A stretch of 64,000 bases of DNA from JAWWOW01 sp033851265 (GCA_033851265.1 JAWWOW010000004.1:310001-374000); one strand, 5' to 3'; shown: positions 43,762 to 52,908, counted from the first letter of the stretch. The notes: generated from the letters alone by a model not told the origin. A program made the numbers and translations.

Positions 43762-45666
43762 ATGGCTGCACTCAAAGCGGGTTCAGTTCGCCGTGGCGGT
43801 GGTCGTCTCATAGCGACCGCCGCCACGGCGGCTGCCGTGTTGCTCCTCATCGCCGCGCCCGCATCGGCCCACGAGCACCCGGGCCCGGCTGTGTCGCGAG
43901 GCTTTCCGTTGCTTGCCAGCGTCGGCCTCTACCTCCTTGTCCTGCTGGCCGGCTCACTCGCTGGTCCCGCGCTCACGCGGACGGCGCTTTCCAGCCCGGC
44001 TCGTCGGCGCGGCGTCAGTGCACTGGCAGTCGCGTACATCGGCGTGACGCTCGCCGAGGCCATGCGGCATGAGGTGGCGACCGCTGCCGCGGCGGGCGTC
44101 ATCGTCGCGGTTGTCGTTGGCCTAGCAGCCCTGTTGACCGGCGAGGCCCGCGAACAAGCCGCCGCGGCTGTGGTGCTCGTCGGCGCACAACTTCCCGTCA
44201 TCGGTACCGGAGCCGGAACCAACCATCTCCTCTTCTCCGCGGTCCATCTCGGCGCTGCCGCGGTGTGGGCGGGCGGGCTCGTCCATCTCGTGCTCGTGGT
44301 TACGACCGCGGGCCGTGACGCGGCCGTTCAGACCGTCCGACGCTTCGCACCGGCAGCGATCGGGAGCGGCGTGATCCTTGCCGCGACCGGTCTCCTCTTG
44401 ATGGTCGTCCACCGCGTTGGGCTTGCGGTACTCACGAACACGACGTACGGACACGTGTTGTTGTTGAAAACCGCCGGCGTGGCGCTTGCCGTCGGCTGCG
44501 CGATAGTCATGCGCCGTCGTGCTCGCGATCGTGCTCGCACATGGCACTACTTTCTCCGCGCGGAAGCGATCGTTCTCGCCACCGTCGTCGGATTCGCCGT
44601 CGTCCTGACCGGCCTGCCCACACCCGCGCGGGCCGCCACGCAGCTCACCGCCGGACTCGCCCACATCCGCCTCGGAGACGAAGGCGCAACGGTTGCCCTC
44701 GCCGGTGCCGGCGCGAGGGGGTTGCTGACATACGTCGCCAGCGATGTGGACGCGCCTGACGTGCGAATCATCAACCGCATCGATGGGAGCCAATGGCGCC
44801 CGGGTATCGGCCCAGTGGCAACGTCGATCGCCCTGGCCGGCGGCGTGGCCCGGCTGCGTGTTCTGTGGTCCGGCCATCGGGCCGATCTGACGGTGCGGGC
44901 GGCGCCGGCGCCGAAGCCCGTGGACCCACTCGTCGCCGATGACGCGGGTCGTGCGTCGTACTCACTCGGCGTCGCCGTCGCGAGATGGGCCGGCACACGT
45001 CGGGGAGGCACCGGTTGTGTGACCTCGCCGGATGCCAATGCGTTGGGAACGGCGTTCGGTACATCGTTCCTGCGGTTGGGCATCCGTTCCGTCGATGTGT
45101 ACGTCGACAACACTGCACGTTCAACCGACCTGGCGACAGGTGTGCGATCGGCCGGTGTCGCCGTGCACGTGCACCCCACGTCAATCGAGACGCTGCCGGC
45201 CGAGCGATCGACCGCTGCTCTTGTGGCCACTGGCGTCGTCACGGCCCGGCGGCTCATCGTCCGGTTCGGGGCTGCCGCACCCGGGCGGGGTGTTTACCTC
45301 GCGCCGTGGCTCACCGACTCGCGCGTGCTTGGTCTCACTCAGAAGACCGCGTTGCCACTGCTCGCCATCGGCTCGGCGCTCGACCTGAGTTCGCCGGCGG
45401 GGGAGCGCTACCGCCTCGCATTGGCGACGGTTGCTGCGCGCGCCATACCGAGCGCTGCCGGCTTGCTCGGCTATCTGTCCGTTGCAGATCCGGCTAGCAC
45501 GGCGCGAGCGCAGTTCCAGCTGTTCGCAGCCGCGCCCATCGCGTTCCTACCCAAGGTCCTTGCCAGCGGTCATGACCACGACAGCGCATCCGCGTGGTTC
45601 CCGAACGGTTCACTCACCGCCATCACTGCAGCTGCGCCAGTAGTGGCCGGCTGCATCAACCCCTGA
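43762..45666 (+). CDS. CopD-like copper-resistance membrane domain fused to an extracellular binding-protein-like domain
   Basis: 634 aa. A signal peptide ending PASA is followed by HEHPGP, a possible metal-binding N-terminus. Residues about 45-290 hold some eight membrane helices with the CopD-like HLLFSAVHLGAAAVWAGGLVH and KTAGVALAVG patterns. The rest (about 300-634) is predicted outside the cell. Its second half (VDVYVDNTARSTDL, AALVATGVVTARRLIV, PSAAGLLGYLSVADP, LASGHDHDSASAWFPNG) looks like a type I periplasmic-binding fold, but this is a weak visual match. It probably moves or delivers copper to exported enzymes such as its upstream neighbour. Confidence 0.72.
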   Translation: MAALKAGSVRRGGGRLIATAATAAAVLLLIAAPASAHEHPGPAVSRGFPLLASVGLYLLVLLAGSLAGPALTRTALSSPARRRGVSALAVAYIGVTLAEAMRHEVATAAAAGVIVAVVVGLAALLTGEAREQAAAAVVLVGAQLPVIGTGAGTNHLLFSAVHLGAAAVWAGGLVHLVLVVTTAGRDAAVQTVRRFAPAAIGSGVILAATGLLLMVVHRVGLAVLTNTTYGHVLLLKTAGVALAVGCAIVMRRRARDRARTWHYFLRAEAIVLATVVGFAVVLTGLPTPARAATQLTAGLAHIRLGDEGATVALAGAGARGLLTYVASDVDAPDVRIINRIDGSQWRPGIGPVATSIALAGGVARLRVLWSGHRADLTVRAAPAPKPVDPLVADDAGRASYSLGVAVARWAGTRRGGTGCVTSPDANALGTAFGTSFLRLGIRSVDVYVDNTARSTDLATGVRSAGVAVHVHPTSIETLPAERSTAALVATGVVTARRLIVRFGAAAPGRGVYLAPWLTDSRVLGLTQKTALPLLAIGSALDLSSPAGERYRLALATVAARAIPSAAGLLGYLSVADPASTARAQFQLFAAAPIAFLPKVLASGHDHDSASAWFPNGSLTAITAAAPVVAGCINP

Positions 45667-45683
45667 GAACGAGGAGTTTCGAT

Positions 45684-46670
45684 ATGCGTTTCCGCTCGGG
45701 TTGGCCGCGATGGGCGCGTGCGTTGTCCTCGCCGTGGCTCGTCTCGCCCGTACTGGTGTTCGCGCTACTGATCGGTGCGTTCCTGGGCTACGGCGCCTAC
45801 ACGCGTAGCAAGCCGACGCATTACGGCCGGGGCGGCGATGTGTTTGCGGCTGGAATCCCGTCGGGGGATGGCCCATCGGCCGCTCCGTCCGCCAGCACCC
45901 GTCCCAGTGCGGCCGCTTCGGCGGCGGCGCACTCGCCGGGCACGACCGGAGTGAGTAGCGCGGTCGGCGGCACAACGTCGTCGGGCCGAAACGGAAGGCC
46001 GAACGGAGAGCCGTCCAGCAAACCGACTCCGCTGACCGGCGCCCCGGGCGTGGTCATGCCGGCGACTGGTTCGTACGGCCTGTCGGTACACGGCAGCGAG
46101 CACGTCAACTTCGGTGCGTTCAAAGCGTGCAACAACACGTTCCCGTCGTCGGCAGTGCTAGCCATCTCCAAGGCGCAAGGGGAGAGCCCGACGTCCTACA
46201 ACTTCGACCTGCGATTGTTCCCCGGGTCGGCCAACAAGCACGACGAGCGGCACATCTACCGGTACACCAAGAGTGCTGTGGTACTCGACTATGAGCAGGC
46301 AACGGTCACGTGCGCGGGAATCAAGCAGTCGACCACGGTCAACTTCAGTCCGGCGCAGGTGCGCGCACCGCTGCCGCTTCATGTCGGCTCGTCCTGGACG
46401 AGCAAGGGCGGTGACAGCGGCCGCACGGAGGACGCGAGCGGCAAGGTCACCGGCACCTCACACCTCAGCGTCGGAGGCAAGTCGTACCTCGTCTACATCA
46501 TCGACATGACAGTGAAGATGAGCGGCTCCGAATCCGGCAGTCGCACGCAGCGGTGGTGGTACGCACCGTCGCTCGGGCTGCCGCTGAAGTGGCACGAAGC
46601 AGAGACCGGGGCTCGTAGCGGAGCGACGTACAAGGCCGACTACACCTGCCAGATCACGAGGCTGCCATGA
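45684..46670 (+). CDS. membrane-anchored exported protein of unknown function
   Basis: 328 aa from ATG 45684, with GAGGAG 7 bp upstream. One N-terminal membrane helix (about 17-38), a Ser/Ala/Gly/Pro low-complexity linker (about 50-120), then a soluble beta-rich domain from about 125 with two Cys (FGAFKACNN, TVTCAGIK) and a third in YTCQITRLP. A repeated pattern of WTSKGG, SYLVYIIDMTV and WWYAPSLGLPLKW suggests a lipid- or protein-binding beta fold, but no family is recognised. Its stop overlaps the DUF4395 start (ATGA). Confidence 0.75.
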   Translation: MRFRSGWPRWARALSSPWLVSPVLVFALLIGAFLGYGAYTRSKPTHYGRGGDVFAAGIPSGDGPSAAPSASTRPSAAASAAAHSPGTTGVSSAVGGTTSSGRNGRPNGEPSSKPTPLTGAPGVVMPATGSYGLSVHGSEHVNFGAFKACNNTFPSSAVLAISKAQGESPTSYNFDLRLFPGSANKHDERHIYRYTKSAVVLDYEQATVTCAGIKQSTTVNFSPAQVRAPLPLHVGSSWTSKGGDSGRTEDASGKVTGTSHLSVGGKSYLVYIIDMTVKMSGSESGSRTQRWWYAPSLGLPLKWHEAETGARSGATYKADYTCQITRLP

Positions 46671-47167
46671 CGTTCTTCAGTTTCCCAAACCCCGTCAACG
46701 AGACCGCAGTCCGTGTCACAGCCACCGGTGTTGCCGTCATGGTGGCGGCTGCATTGGCGTTTCAGCGTCCCGAGATCCTCGTCATCGTTGCGTACGGATT
46801 CCTTGCACGTGTTGTCGCCGGACCGCGCATCAGCCCGCTGGCGTTGTTGTCGACGCGGGTCATCACTCCGCGCATCCCGGGGCACCATCGGTTGGTCCCG
46901 GGGGCGCCGAAGCGATTTGCACAGGGTCTCGGGGCGGTCGCATCGGGCGGTGCCGTCGCGGCCTACTACGCGCTTGGCTGGCATGTCGTTGCGTGGTCGC
47001 TCGCAGCGCTGATCCTGCTGCTCGCCACCCTCGAGGCCACGCTGAGGATTTGTGTGGGTTGCATCATCCACGCGCAGCTGGCGAAACGGGGGGTGCTTGC
47101 CACGCCGGTATGTGAAGAGTGCGCAGACGTGCGGCTGGTCCGGGTCCGACAGGGCGCCTCGGCCTGA
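46667..47167 (+). CDS. DUF4395 family membrane protein
   Basis: 166 aa. Four membrane helices and the family landmarks NPVNETAVR, YGFLARVVAGPRISPLALLSTR, VPGAPKRFAQG, and two Cys pairs: C129-x-x-C132 (ICVGC) and C149-x-x-C152 (CEECADV). DUF4395 genes often sit next to thioredoxin-like or sulfurtransferase genes, so a membrane thiol-redox or sulfur-handling role is likely but unproven. Translationally coupled to the upstream anchored protein. Confidence 0.87.
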   Translation: MTFFSFPNPVNETAVRVTATGVAVMVAAALAFQRPEILVIVAYGFLARVVAGPRISPLALLSTRVITPRIPGHHRLVPGAPKRFAQGLGAVASGGAVAAYYALGWHVVAWSLAALILLLATLEATLRICVGCIIHAQLAKRGVLATPVCEECADVRLVRVRQGASA

Positions 47168-47172
47168 CCACG

Positions 47173-48600
47173 ATGCACGAGTCCGAGAACGACGGCGTGC
47201 CGACAGTCGCTGTGGTCGGTGCTGGTGCCAGCGGAACGCTCACGGCGGTCCACCTCGCCCGGTTGTGGCGCGGGAGTCGCCCGCTGCGTGTCGTGATGTA
47301 CGAGGCAGCAGGCCTGCCCGGCCAGGGCATCGCCTACTCGACCGACGACAAGTGTCATCTACTCAACGTTCCCGCCGGTCGGATGAGTGCGATCGACGAC
47401 GACCCCGGACATTTCCTGCGCTGGATACAACGTCGCGTGCCCGGCGTCGACGCAGAGTCGTTCGTGCCGCGGCGCGCGTACGGCTGGTACCTCGGTCAAC
47501 TCCTTGCCGAGCACGCGGGCAGCATCAGCCTGCGCGTGCACCGGAGGACCGTCACCAGCCTTGCTCGCGTGCCAGACGGCTGGTTGGTGCAACATGCAGA
47601 CGGCTACGACCACGCGCACGCGGTCGTCTTGGCGTCCGGAAACGCGCCCCCCGCACCACTCATCGTCGGCGAGGAACGCCTGCCCGATCATCCGCACCAC
47701 ATAGCTGACCCGTGGGCCCCTGGGGCGATGGACGCGATTCGCGCCCTCGCCGGAGACACCGGCGTCGTCCTGCTCGTCGGTAGCGGACTGACGGCCGTGG
47801 ATGTCGCGCTCGCGGTGTCGGGTGCCGGTCAGGGCAGACGCGTCGTCTGCGTCAGTCGGGCCGGATTGCTGCCACGCGGGCATGTCACGCCGTTGCCCAA
47901 GCCGTGGCCGATCGAACTGCCACCAGGCGACGGCGATCTGACGCTCGACCTTCTTGAGGCACACATCGGTGACGAGCTCCGCCGTGCGCAGGAGAGCGGC
48001 CATGACTGGCGCTCGGTCATCGACGGCCTGCGAGCGCACGTCTCGGCGTTATGGGAGCGGCTTCCCGAAGCAGAACGACGCCGGTTTCTCGGGGGGCCGG
48101 TCCGGAACTGGGAAGTGCACCGTCACCGGATGGCGCCAGCCGTCGCCGCCGTCATCGGCGAGCTGCTCCGTCGTGGGTCACTCACGGTGTTCGCGGGCGG
48201 CCTCGGCCGACTTGACCCGATCGAAGGCGGCTGGCGCGCGACGATGCGGATCGACGGCGCCCAGGCGTCACTGCGCGCCGCCGTTGTCGTCAACTGCACC
48301 GGCCCGGACCCCGATCCGGCCGCTCACCGTGGTGGCCTCCTCAAGGACTTGATCGACCAAGGGTTGGCGCGAGCCGACCCGCTGGGTCTGGGTGTCGTCA
48401 CCGATGCGTTCGGCGCTGTGCTCGACGCCAGTGGTCGAGCAGACCCGGATCTCCTGACACTCGGAGCGTTGCGGCGCGGTCAACTGTGGGAGTCGACAGC
48501 CATCCCCGAAATCCGCAAGCAGGCCGCCGCCCTCGCGGAGACCCTTACCGAACGGTTGACGCACATAGGCGGGCAGGTTCTGGAGGCTCGGCAACCGTAG
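47173..48600 (+). CDS. FAD/NAD(P)-binding oxidoreductase (PF13454 type)
   Basis: 475 aa from ATG 47173, 5 bp after the DUF4395 stop. FAD motif TVAVVGAGASGTLTAVHLAR, then GQGIAYSTDDKCHLLNVPAGRMSA, a second nucleotide motif VVLLVGSGLTAVDVALAVSG, and VVNCTGPDPDP. This matches the family of flavoproteins related to HpnW/hydroxyacylglutathione-type partners and N-hydroxylase-like enzymes, with no fixed reaction. Its operon position suggests electron transfer for the sulfur block upstream; it is followed by hutI after 9 bp. Confidence 0.85.
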   Translation: MHESENDGVPTVAVVGAGASGTLTAVHLARLWRGSRPLRVVMYEAAGLPGQGIAYSTDDKCHLLNVPAGRMSAIDDDPGHFLRWIQRRVPGVDAESFVPRRAYGWYLGQLLAEHAGSISLRVHRRTVTSLARVPDGWLVQHADGYDHAHAVVLASGNAPPAPLIVGEERLPDHPHHIADPWAPGAMDAIRALAGDTGVVLLVGSGLTAVDVALAVSGAGQGRRVVCVSRAGLLPRGHVTPLPKPWPIELPPGDGDLTLDLLEAHIGDELRRAQESGHDWRSVIDGLRAHVSALWERLPEAERRRFLGGPVRNWEVHRHRMAPAVAAVIGELLRRGSLTVFAGGLGRLDPIEGGWRATMRIDGAQASLRAAVVVNCTGPDPDPAAHRGGLLKDLIDQGLARADPLGLGVVTDAFGAVLDASGRADPDLLTLGALRRGQLWESTAIPEIRKQAAALAETLTERLTHIGGQVLEARQP

Positions 48601-48609
48601 GGTTCTTCC

Positions 48610-49788
48610 GTGGGCGACCTGCTGGTACGCAACGTCGGCCGGTTGGTGACCATGGCGGGCGCGCCGATCAGCGACGCGGCGGTCGTCATCCGTGCCGGCC
48701 ATGTCGTGTGGACTGGGCCGCAGTCCGACCTCCCCGCCGGAGATGATCTGCCGTCGTACGACGCGGGCGGTGCATGTGTGATCCCTGGCTTCGTCGACCC
48801 CCACACGCATCTGGTGTGGGCGGGTAGCCGCCGTGAGGAGTTCCTGGCTCGACTCGCCGGCACGGCGTACGACGGCGGTGGCATACGCACAACTGTCGAG
48901 GCCACCCGCGCGGCTGCGACGGACGAGCTCATCGATCTCGCACTAACACGACTGCGCGCGATGCTGGCCAACGGCACCACGACCGTCGAGGTGAAGACGG
49001 GATACGGCTTGTCCACCGACGACGAGCTGCGATTGCTCGACATCACCCGTGCCATCGCCGACCGCACTCCGCTACAGGTCGACGCGACATATCTCGGTGC
49101 CCATGTCGTGCCGCCGGAGCGCGATCGCGACGACTATGTGCTCGAGGTTGTCGCCACCATTCCTGCGGCACGTGAACACGGCGCGGTGTGGTGCGACGTC
49201 TTCTGCGACACGGGCGCTTTCACTGTCGACGAGACGCGGCGCATCTTCGCGGCTGCCGGACAGGCCGGAATGGGCCTGCGGATCCACGCCGAGCAACTCG
49301 AACACACCGGGGCGGCTGCGCTCGCCGCCGAGATGGGTTGCGCCTCCGCGGACCACCTGGAACGCATCACCGCGGATGACGCGCGCGCGTTAGCGGCAGC
49401 CGACGTAACGGCCGTTCTGCTGCCGACGGCAGCGCTGTCCCTCGGCCACAAGGGCAGTGCGCACGTGCGCTTGCTTCGCGAGGCCGGCGTACGACTGGCT
49501 CTGGCGACGGACTGCAACCCAGGGACGTCCTGGTGTGAGTCGATGCCCTACGTGATTCAGCTGGCGTGCTTGGAATTCGGGTTGTCCGTCGCGGAGGCAT
49601 TCGAAGCGGCAACATCGGGTTCAGCGGCGGCACTTCGGCGCGATGATGTCGGACATCTAACCGTCGGCGCTCGCGGCGATATCGCCGTGTTAGCGGCAGA
49701 ACACGAGGCGGACGTGGTCGCACACCTCGGGGGGCGTGCGGTTGACGTGACGATCGTTGGTGGGGTGCCGTGGCTCGCGGACGCTTAG
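48610..49788 (+). CDS. hutI: imidazolonepropionase
   Basis: 392 aa, GTG start. Third step of histidine breakdown, opening imidazolone propionate to N-formimidoyl-glutamate. Amidohydrolase marks: metal pair in VDPHTHLVWAG, the TVEVKTGYGLSTDDELR loop typical of HutI, ATYLGAHVVPPE, RIHAEQLEHTG, ADHLERI and LATDCNPGTSW with the catalytic Asp. It is about 8 kb from hutU with the copper/sulfur genes in between but on the same strand. Confidence 0.95.
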   Translation: MGDLLVRNVGRLVTMAGAPISDAAVVIRAGHVVWTGPQSDLPAGDDLPSYDAGGACVIPGFVDPHTHLVWAGSRREEFLARLAGTAYDGGGIRTTVEATRAAATDELIDLALTRLRAMLANGTTTVEVKTGYGLSTDDELRLLDITRAIADRTPLQVDATYLGAHVVPPERDRDDYVLEVVATIPAAREHGAVWCDVFCDTGAFTVDETRRIFAAAGQAGMGLRIHAEQLEHTGAAALAAEMGCASADHLERITADDARALAAADVTAVLLPTAALSLGHKGSAHVRLLREAGVRLALATDCNPGTSWCESMPYVIQLACLEFGLSVAEAFEAATSGSAAALRRDDVGHLTVGARGDIAVLAAEHEADVVAHLGGRAVDVTIVGGVPWLADA

Positions 49789-49798
49789 TCCACAGCCG

Positions 49799-50227
49799 TC
49801 AGAGGTTCTCGTCGGACAGGATGAGGTTCAGTTCACTGTCGACATCGACGAAGTCGCTCTCGGAGCCAGTCGGCACGGCGGCGTAACTGCGGCCGAGGAA
49901 CTCCACGACGTCGCCGAGGGGAACCTCGAACAGCGCTCGTCCCGATGGCGACGACAGTGCGATGTAGACGACGGGCGAGCCATCGCTGTTGGCGGGCCAG
50001 ACCCGCACGTCACCTTCGCCAACCGAACGTTCGACTCCGTCGGTGAGCAGCTGGCGGGCGAACGTCCAACGCACCGGCTCCGACGCACCTGTGAAGAAGG
50101 TGACGGTCACGGCGTAGGGATCGGCGGCATCGAAGCGGATGCTTGCGGTGACCGGCAGCGGCGTGCCGTCGGGCACAACGAGACGTAAGCCCACCTCAGC
50201 GGTGACGAACTGCGGACCGGCGGTCAT
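49799..50227 (-). CDS. SsgA-family sporulation/cell-division regulator
   Basis: 142 aa, ATG start. Matches SsgA-like proteins: LRLVVPDGTPLPVTASIRFD, AADPYAVTVTFFTG, VRWTFARQLLTDGV, GDVRVWPA, ALSSPSGRALFEVPLGDVVEFL and FVDVDSELNLIL. Such proteins control septum placement and peptidoglycan at division in morphologically complex actinobacteria. Which paralog this is cannot be decided; SsgB is possible. Convergent with hutI. Confidence 0.92.
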   Translation of the reverse strand: MTAGPQFVTAEVGLRLVVPDGTPLPVTASIRFDAADPYAVTVTFFTGASEPVRWTFARQLLTDGVERSVGEGDVRVWPANSDGSPVVYIALSSPSGRALFEVPLGDVVEFLGRSYAAVPTGSESDFVDVDSELNLILSDENL

Positions 50228-50411
50228 CTGTCCCTTTCATTCGGACTAGCTCGAGCGACGCCCCCGCGCCACTCCTCAGTCCGAGGTTCCCCTGCAGCGT
50301 GACGGTCAACCCTCTCCACGTCCAGCCAGGTAGCCCGGACTGTCACCACGTGTTACAGAAGTTCGCCGAATGAGAGGTTTCGGCCATTCGATCGGCGTTA
50401 CAGTCACGGCC

Positions 50412-51011
50412 ATGGGACCGGCACGGGGGAGCGACGGCGGGGCGTTCGAGGACGCTGCGCTGATCGGTCGGGTCGCGGAGCGTGACGGGGCGGCACTGGA
50501 AGCCCTCTATGACCGATACGGCAGCGTCTGTTACGCGCTTGCCTGGCGCATCGTCGCCGACGACGGGCTGGCCGAGGGTGTGGTCCTCGACGTTTTCCGA
50601 ACCATTTGGGAGGACGCGCCGCGCACGGACCGCGCGCGGTCCGGACTCGCGGGCTGGCTGCTCGCCACAACGCAGCATCGTGCGGTCGAGGTGGTACGCC
50701 GGGAGGACAACCGCAAACGACGGCCAAGCCCGACCGCGGTCGTTGCCCTGCTCTCCGCCGCGAAACGCGATGACAATGACGAGGCGTGGTGGGGATTGCG
50801 CCGTGACCGGGTGCGGGCCGCACTCGACCAGTTGTCCGACGCAGATCGTGACGTGCTCGTGCTCGCCTATTTCGGGGGTTACACCCAGCGCGAGATCGCG
50901 GGTGTCACCGGCCTCCCCTTCGCCACGATCAAGTCACGGATGCATGTCGCGATGAAGGCGCTGCGCCAGGGGCTCGGCGACGAAGAAGCTGCAGTCACGA
51001 GGCCGGGGTGA
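50412..51011 (+). CDS. ECF-type RNA polymerase sigma factor
   Basis: 199 aa from ATG 50412; a GTG-less extension upstream is ignored. Region 2 (ALEALYDRYGSVCYALAWRI, GVVLDVFRTIWED) and region 4 (LDQLSDADRDVLVLAYFGGY, TQREIAGVTGLPFATIKSRM) are plain; the region between is short. It is followed 4 bp later by a zinc-finger-type anti-sigma gene, which should hold it inactive until a signal. Confidence 0.93.
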   Translation: MGPARGSDGGAFEDAALIGRVAERDGAALEALYDRYGSVCYALAWRIVADDGLAEGVVLDVFRTIWEDAPRTDRARSGLAGWLLATTQHRAVEVVRREDNRKRRPSPTAVVALLSAAKRDDNDEAWWGLRRDRVRAALDQLSDADRDVLVLAYFGGYTQREIAGVTGLPFATIKSRMHVAMKALRQGLGDEEAAVTRPG

Positions 51012-51015
51012 CGCT

Positions 51016-51825
51016 GTGACCGGCCCCGCCCCGTGGACCGATCCGGGCCACGGGAGTTGGGAAGAGCTCGCCGTCGGCCAGGCCCTGGGGGCACTCGAGC
51101 CGGAGGACGAGGAAGCATTCCTCCTGCACCTCCGCGGGTGCGCGCCGTGCGAACGGTTGCTCGTCGACGTCGAGGTCGGCGCTTCCGAGCTCGCGTACGC
51201 CCCAGCCCAGATCGGCACCCCCGACAAGCTGCGCCGCAAGGTGGCCTCGATCGTCGGGGCGGACAGCCGGCCGGCGATGCTGCCCGGCGCCGTACGCCAG
51301 CCTCGGCGCACGGTTCGGCTGACCCGACCGGCCACATGGGGCCGACCCTGGGTGGCGTTCACGATCGGCGTCGTGGTCATCGTCGGTCTGAGCCTCTGGA
51401 ATCTCGTATTGCAGTCGGATAGCTCAACGAAGCAGAACGAGCTTGCGCAACTGCGTACGGTCGCGCGTTGTGCGGCGGAGCCGGCTTGTCTGCAGGTGAA
51501 GCTGGTCAGCAACAAGGGTGCCCCGAATGGCCTCGTCCAGGTGCGTGGGGACCGCGCAACCGTTGTCCTCTACAACGTTGCACCGAATGAACGCTCGACG
51601 TTGTTCTACCTGTGGCAGAAGCCGGTTGCAGGCACACCCGCAATTGCCGTTGGCGCTTTCAACGTGTCATGCCACGACGTCTGTGTCATCGAACAGAAGA
51701 TGCCGTTGCCGTTGTCCCTCAGCGTGACCAAGCAATTCATCGTGACGCTCGAAGTCGCCAAGCCGGCACCATCGCTGCCCGGCCCGACACCGATTGCCAT
51801 CGGGGATGTCGCTTCGTCGAGCTGA
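51016..51825 (+). CDS. RskA-like membrane anti-sigma factor with zinc-binding motif
   Basis: 269 aa, GTG start. Cytoplasmic anti-sigma domain with H38-x3-C42-x2-C45 (LLHLRGCAPCERL), one membrane helix at about 112-131 and an extracytoplasmic RskA-type domain (RTVARCAAEPACLQVKLV, FYLWQKPVAGTPAIAVGAF, SLSVTKQFIVTLE). Three or four Cys outside the membrane could make disulfides. It should bind the sigma factor encoded just upstream and release it after proteolysis. Confidence 0.88.
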   Translation: MTGPAPWTDPGHGSWEELAVGQALGALEPEDEEAFLLHLRGCAPCERLLVDVEVGASELAYAPAQIGTPDKLRRKVASIVGADSRPAMLPGAVRQPRRTVRLTRPATWGRPWVAFTIGVVVIVGLSLWNLVLQSDSSTKQNELAQLRTVARCAAEPACLQVKLVSNKGAPNGLVQVRGDRATVVLYNVAPNERSTLFYLWQKPVAGTPAIAVGAFNVSCHDVCVIEQKMPLPLSLSVTKQFIVTLEVAKPAPSLPGPTPIAIGDVASSS

Positions 51826-51861
51826 GGCGAGGCAGGTTCGCTCGGATATCCTGAGCGTTCG

Positions 51862-51933
51862 GGGCAATTAGCTCAGCGGGAGAGCACCGCCTTCACACGG
51901 CGGGGGTCACTGGTTCGATCCCAGTATTGCCCA
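51862..51933 (+). tRNA. tRNA-Val (CAC)
   Basis: 72 nt. Acceptor arms GGGCAAT and ATTGCCC, discriminator A; D arm GCTC/GAGC; anticodon stem CCGCC/GGCGG around TTCACAC with anticodon CAC; T arm ACTGG/CCAGT with TTCGATC. CCA is not encoded. A second valine tRNA, for GTG codons, in the window. Confidence 0.97.
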
Positions 51934-51966
51934 CCGAGCAGCGGCCGCCGGCCGCCGTGCCGCCGG

Positions 51967-52908
51967 TCAGGCGGCGGACTGTGCTGTCAGGCCGTCGTAG
52001 ACATCGTCGAAGAAGGCCGCATTGGTCCGGCTTCGCCAACACGCGCCTCGCAAGATGCCCGACGACCACTCGGGGTGCTCCTCGACGATCGGGATGATGG
52101 CGTTGTCGACCCAGTCCTTGCCGTGTCGCGGGTCAACCTCGGCGTGCTCTCGATAGAACGGATACGCGGCTGCGGGCGCCTCACATCGGTCGAGTGCGTG
52201 CAGCACCATTCGGCAGCGAGGTCCAGCTTGGAGCTCCGTCAGACCGAGCGCGCCGAGCATTTCCGGCTGCAACCCGCGGTTCGTCGCAAGCAGACCGCCG
52301 AGCGCGGCACGCTCGAGCGCCGCCTCTGATTGCGCGGCCCGCGGTTGTTCGGTGAGACCGAGGGCCACCGACAGTTGCTGATGCAACGTCGTGTGTACGG
52401 CGGCGCGGTCCCCGTTGCCCATCTCGTCCCAGTAATTGGTAGCGAGCTCTAGCTTGGGTCGGCCGGTCAGTCCGATCTGGCACATCGCAACCAGGTCGTC
52501 AAAGCCGCCGTCGGGGCCGCCTTCGAGACTGAGGAAGCGCACGACGTCCGGCCACGACGCGTCCTTCGCGATCCAGGCGTACACAGCGGGCAACCGGTCG
52601 CGAGCCGCTAGTGCGCGCAGTGCCGCCGCGACATCATCCGGTGACGTGGGGGCTGGGCCATCGAGCGCTCCGAGCTCGCGGATCCATTCCTGCTCCAAGT
52701 GCCACTTGAGGGTGGCCACCGCCGGGTGTTCGGCAAATTGTGCGTATCGCGACAGCGGTCCAAGGCGCAGGTCATAGACCGTGAGCAGCGTGGTGAAGCG
52801 GTCGCGTCTGCTGACCGGCACCCCGCCGGCGAGCGCAACCAGCGCCGACTCACCCTCGGCGAGGGCATGGTCGAAGCGAATAGCAAGTGGCGACGTCATT
52901 GTCGTCAC
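51967..52908 (-). CDS. iron-containing redox enzyme family protein (heme-oxygenase-like fold)
   Basis: 313 aa from GTG 52908, with GGGAGG at good spacing; ATG 52899 is the alternative. All-helical HDO/TENA-like fold: LKWHLEQEWIRELGAL, MCQIGLTGRPKLELATNYWDEMG, and YPFYREHAEVDPRHGKDWVD, with spaced Glu/His residues that fit a di-iron site. Members oxidise amino-acid or fatty-acid substrates; none can be chosen here. Convergent with tRNA-Val. Confidence 0.85.
   Translation of the reverse strand: MTTMTSPLAIRFDHALAEGESALVALAGGVPVSRRDRFTTLLTVYDLRLGPLSRYAQFAEHPAVATLKWHLEQEWIRELGALDGPAPTSPDDVAAALRALAARDRLPAVYAWIAKDASWPDVVRFLSLEGGPDGGFDDLVAMCQIGLTGRPKLELATNYWDEMGNGDRAAVHTTLHQQLSVALGLTEQPRAAQSEAALERAALGGLLATNRGLQPEMLGALGLTELQAGPRCRMVLHALDRCEAPAAAYPFYREHAEVDPRHGKDWVDNAIIPIVEEHPEWSSGILRGACWRSRTNAAFFDDVYDGLTAQSAA

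Noticed and set aside
50340..50362. Palindrome-like stretch around CACGTG upstream of the ECF sigma gene
   Set aside because: The arms are not symmetric beyond the six central bases, too little to call an operator.
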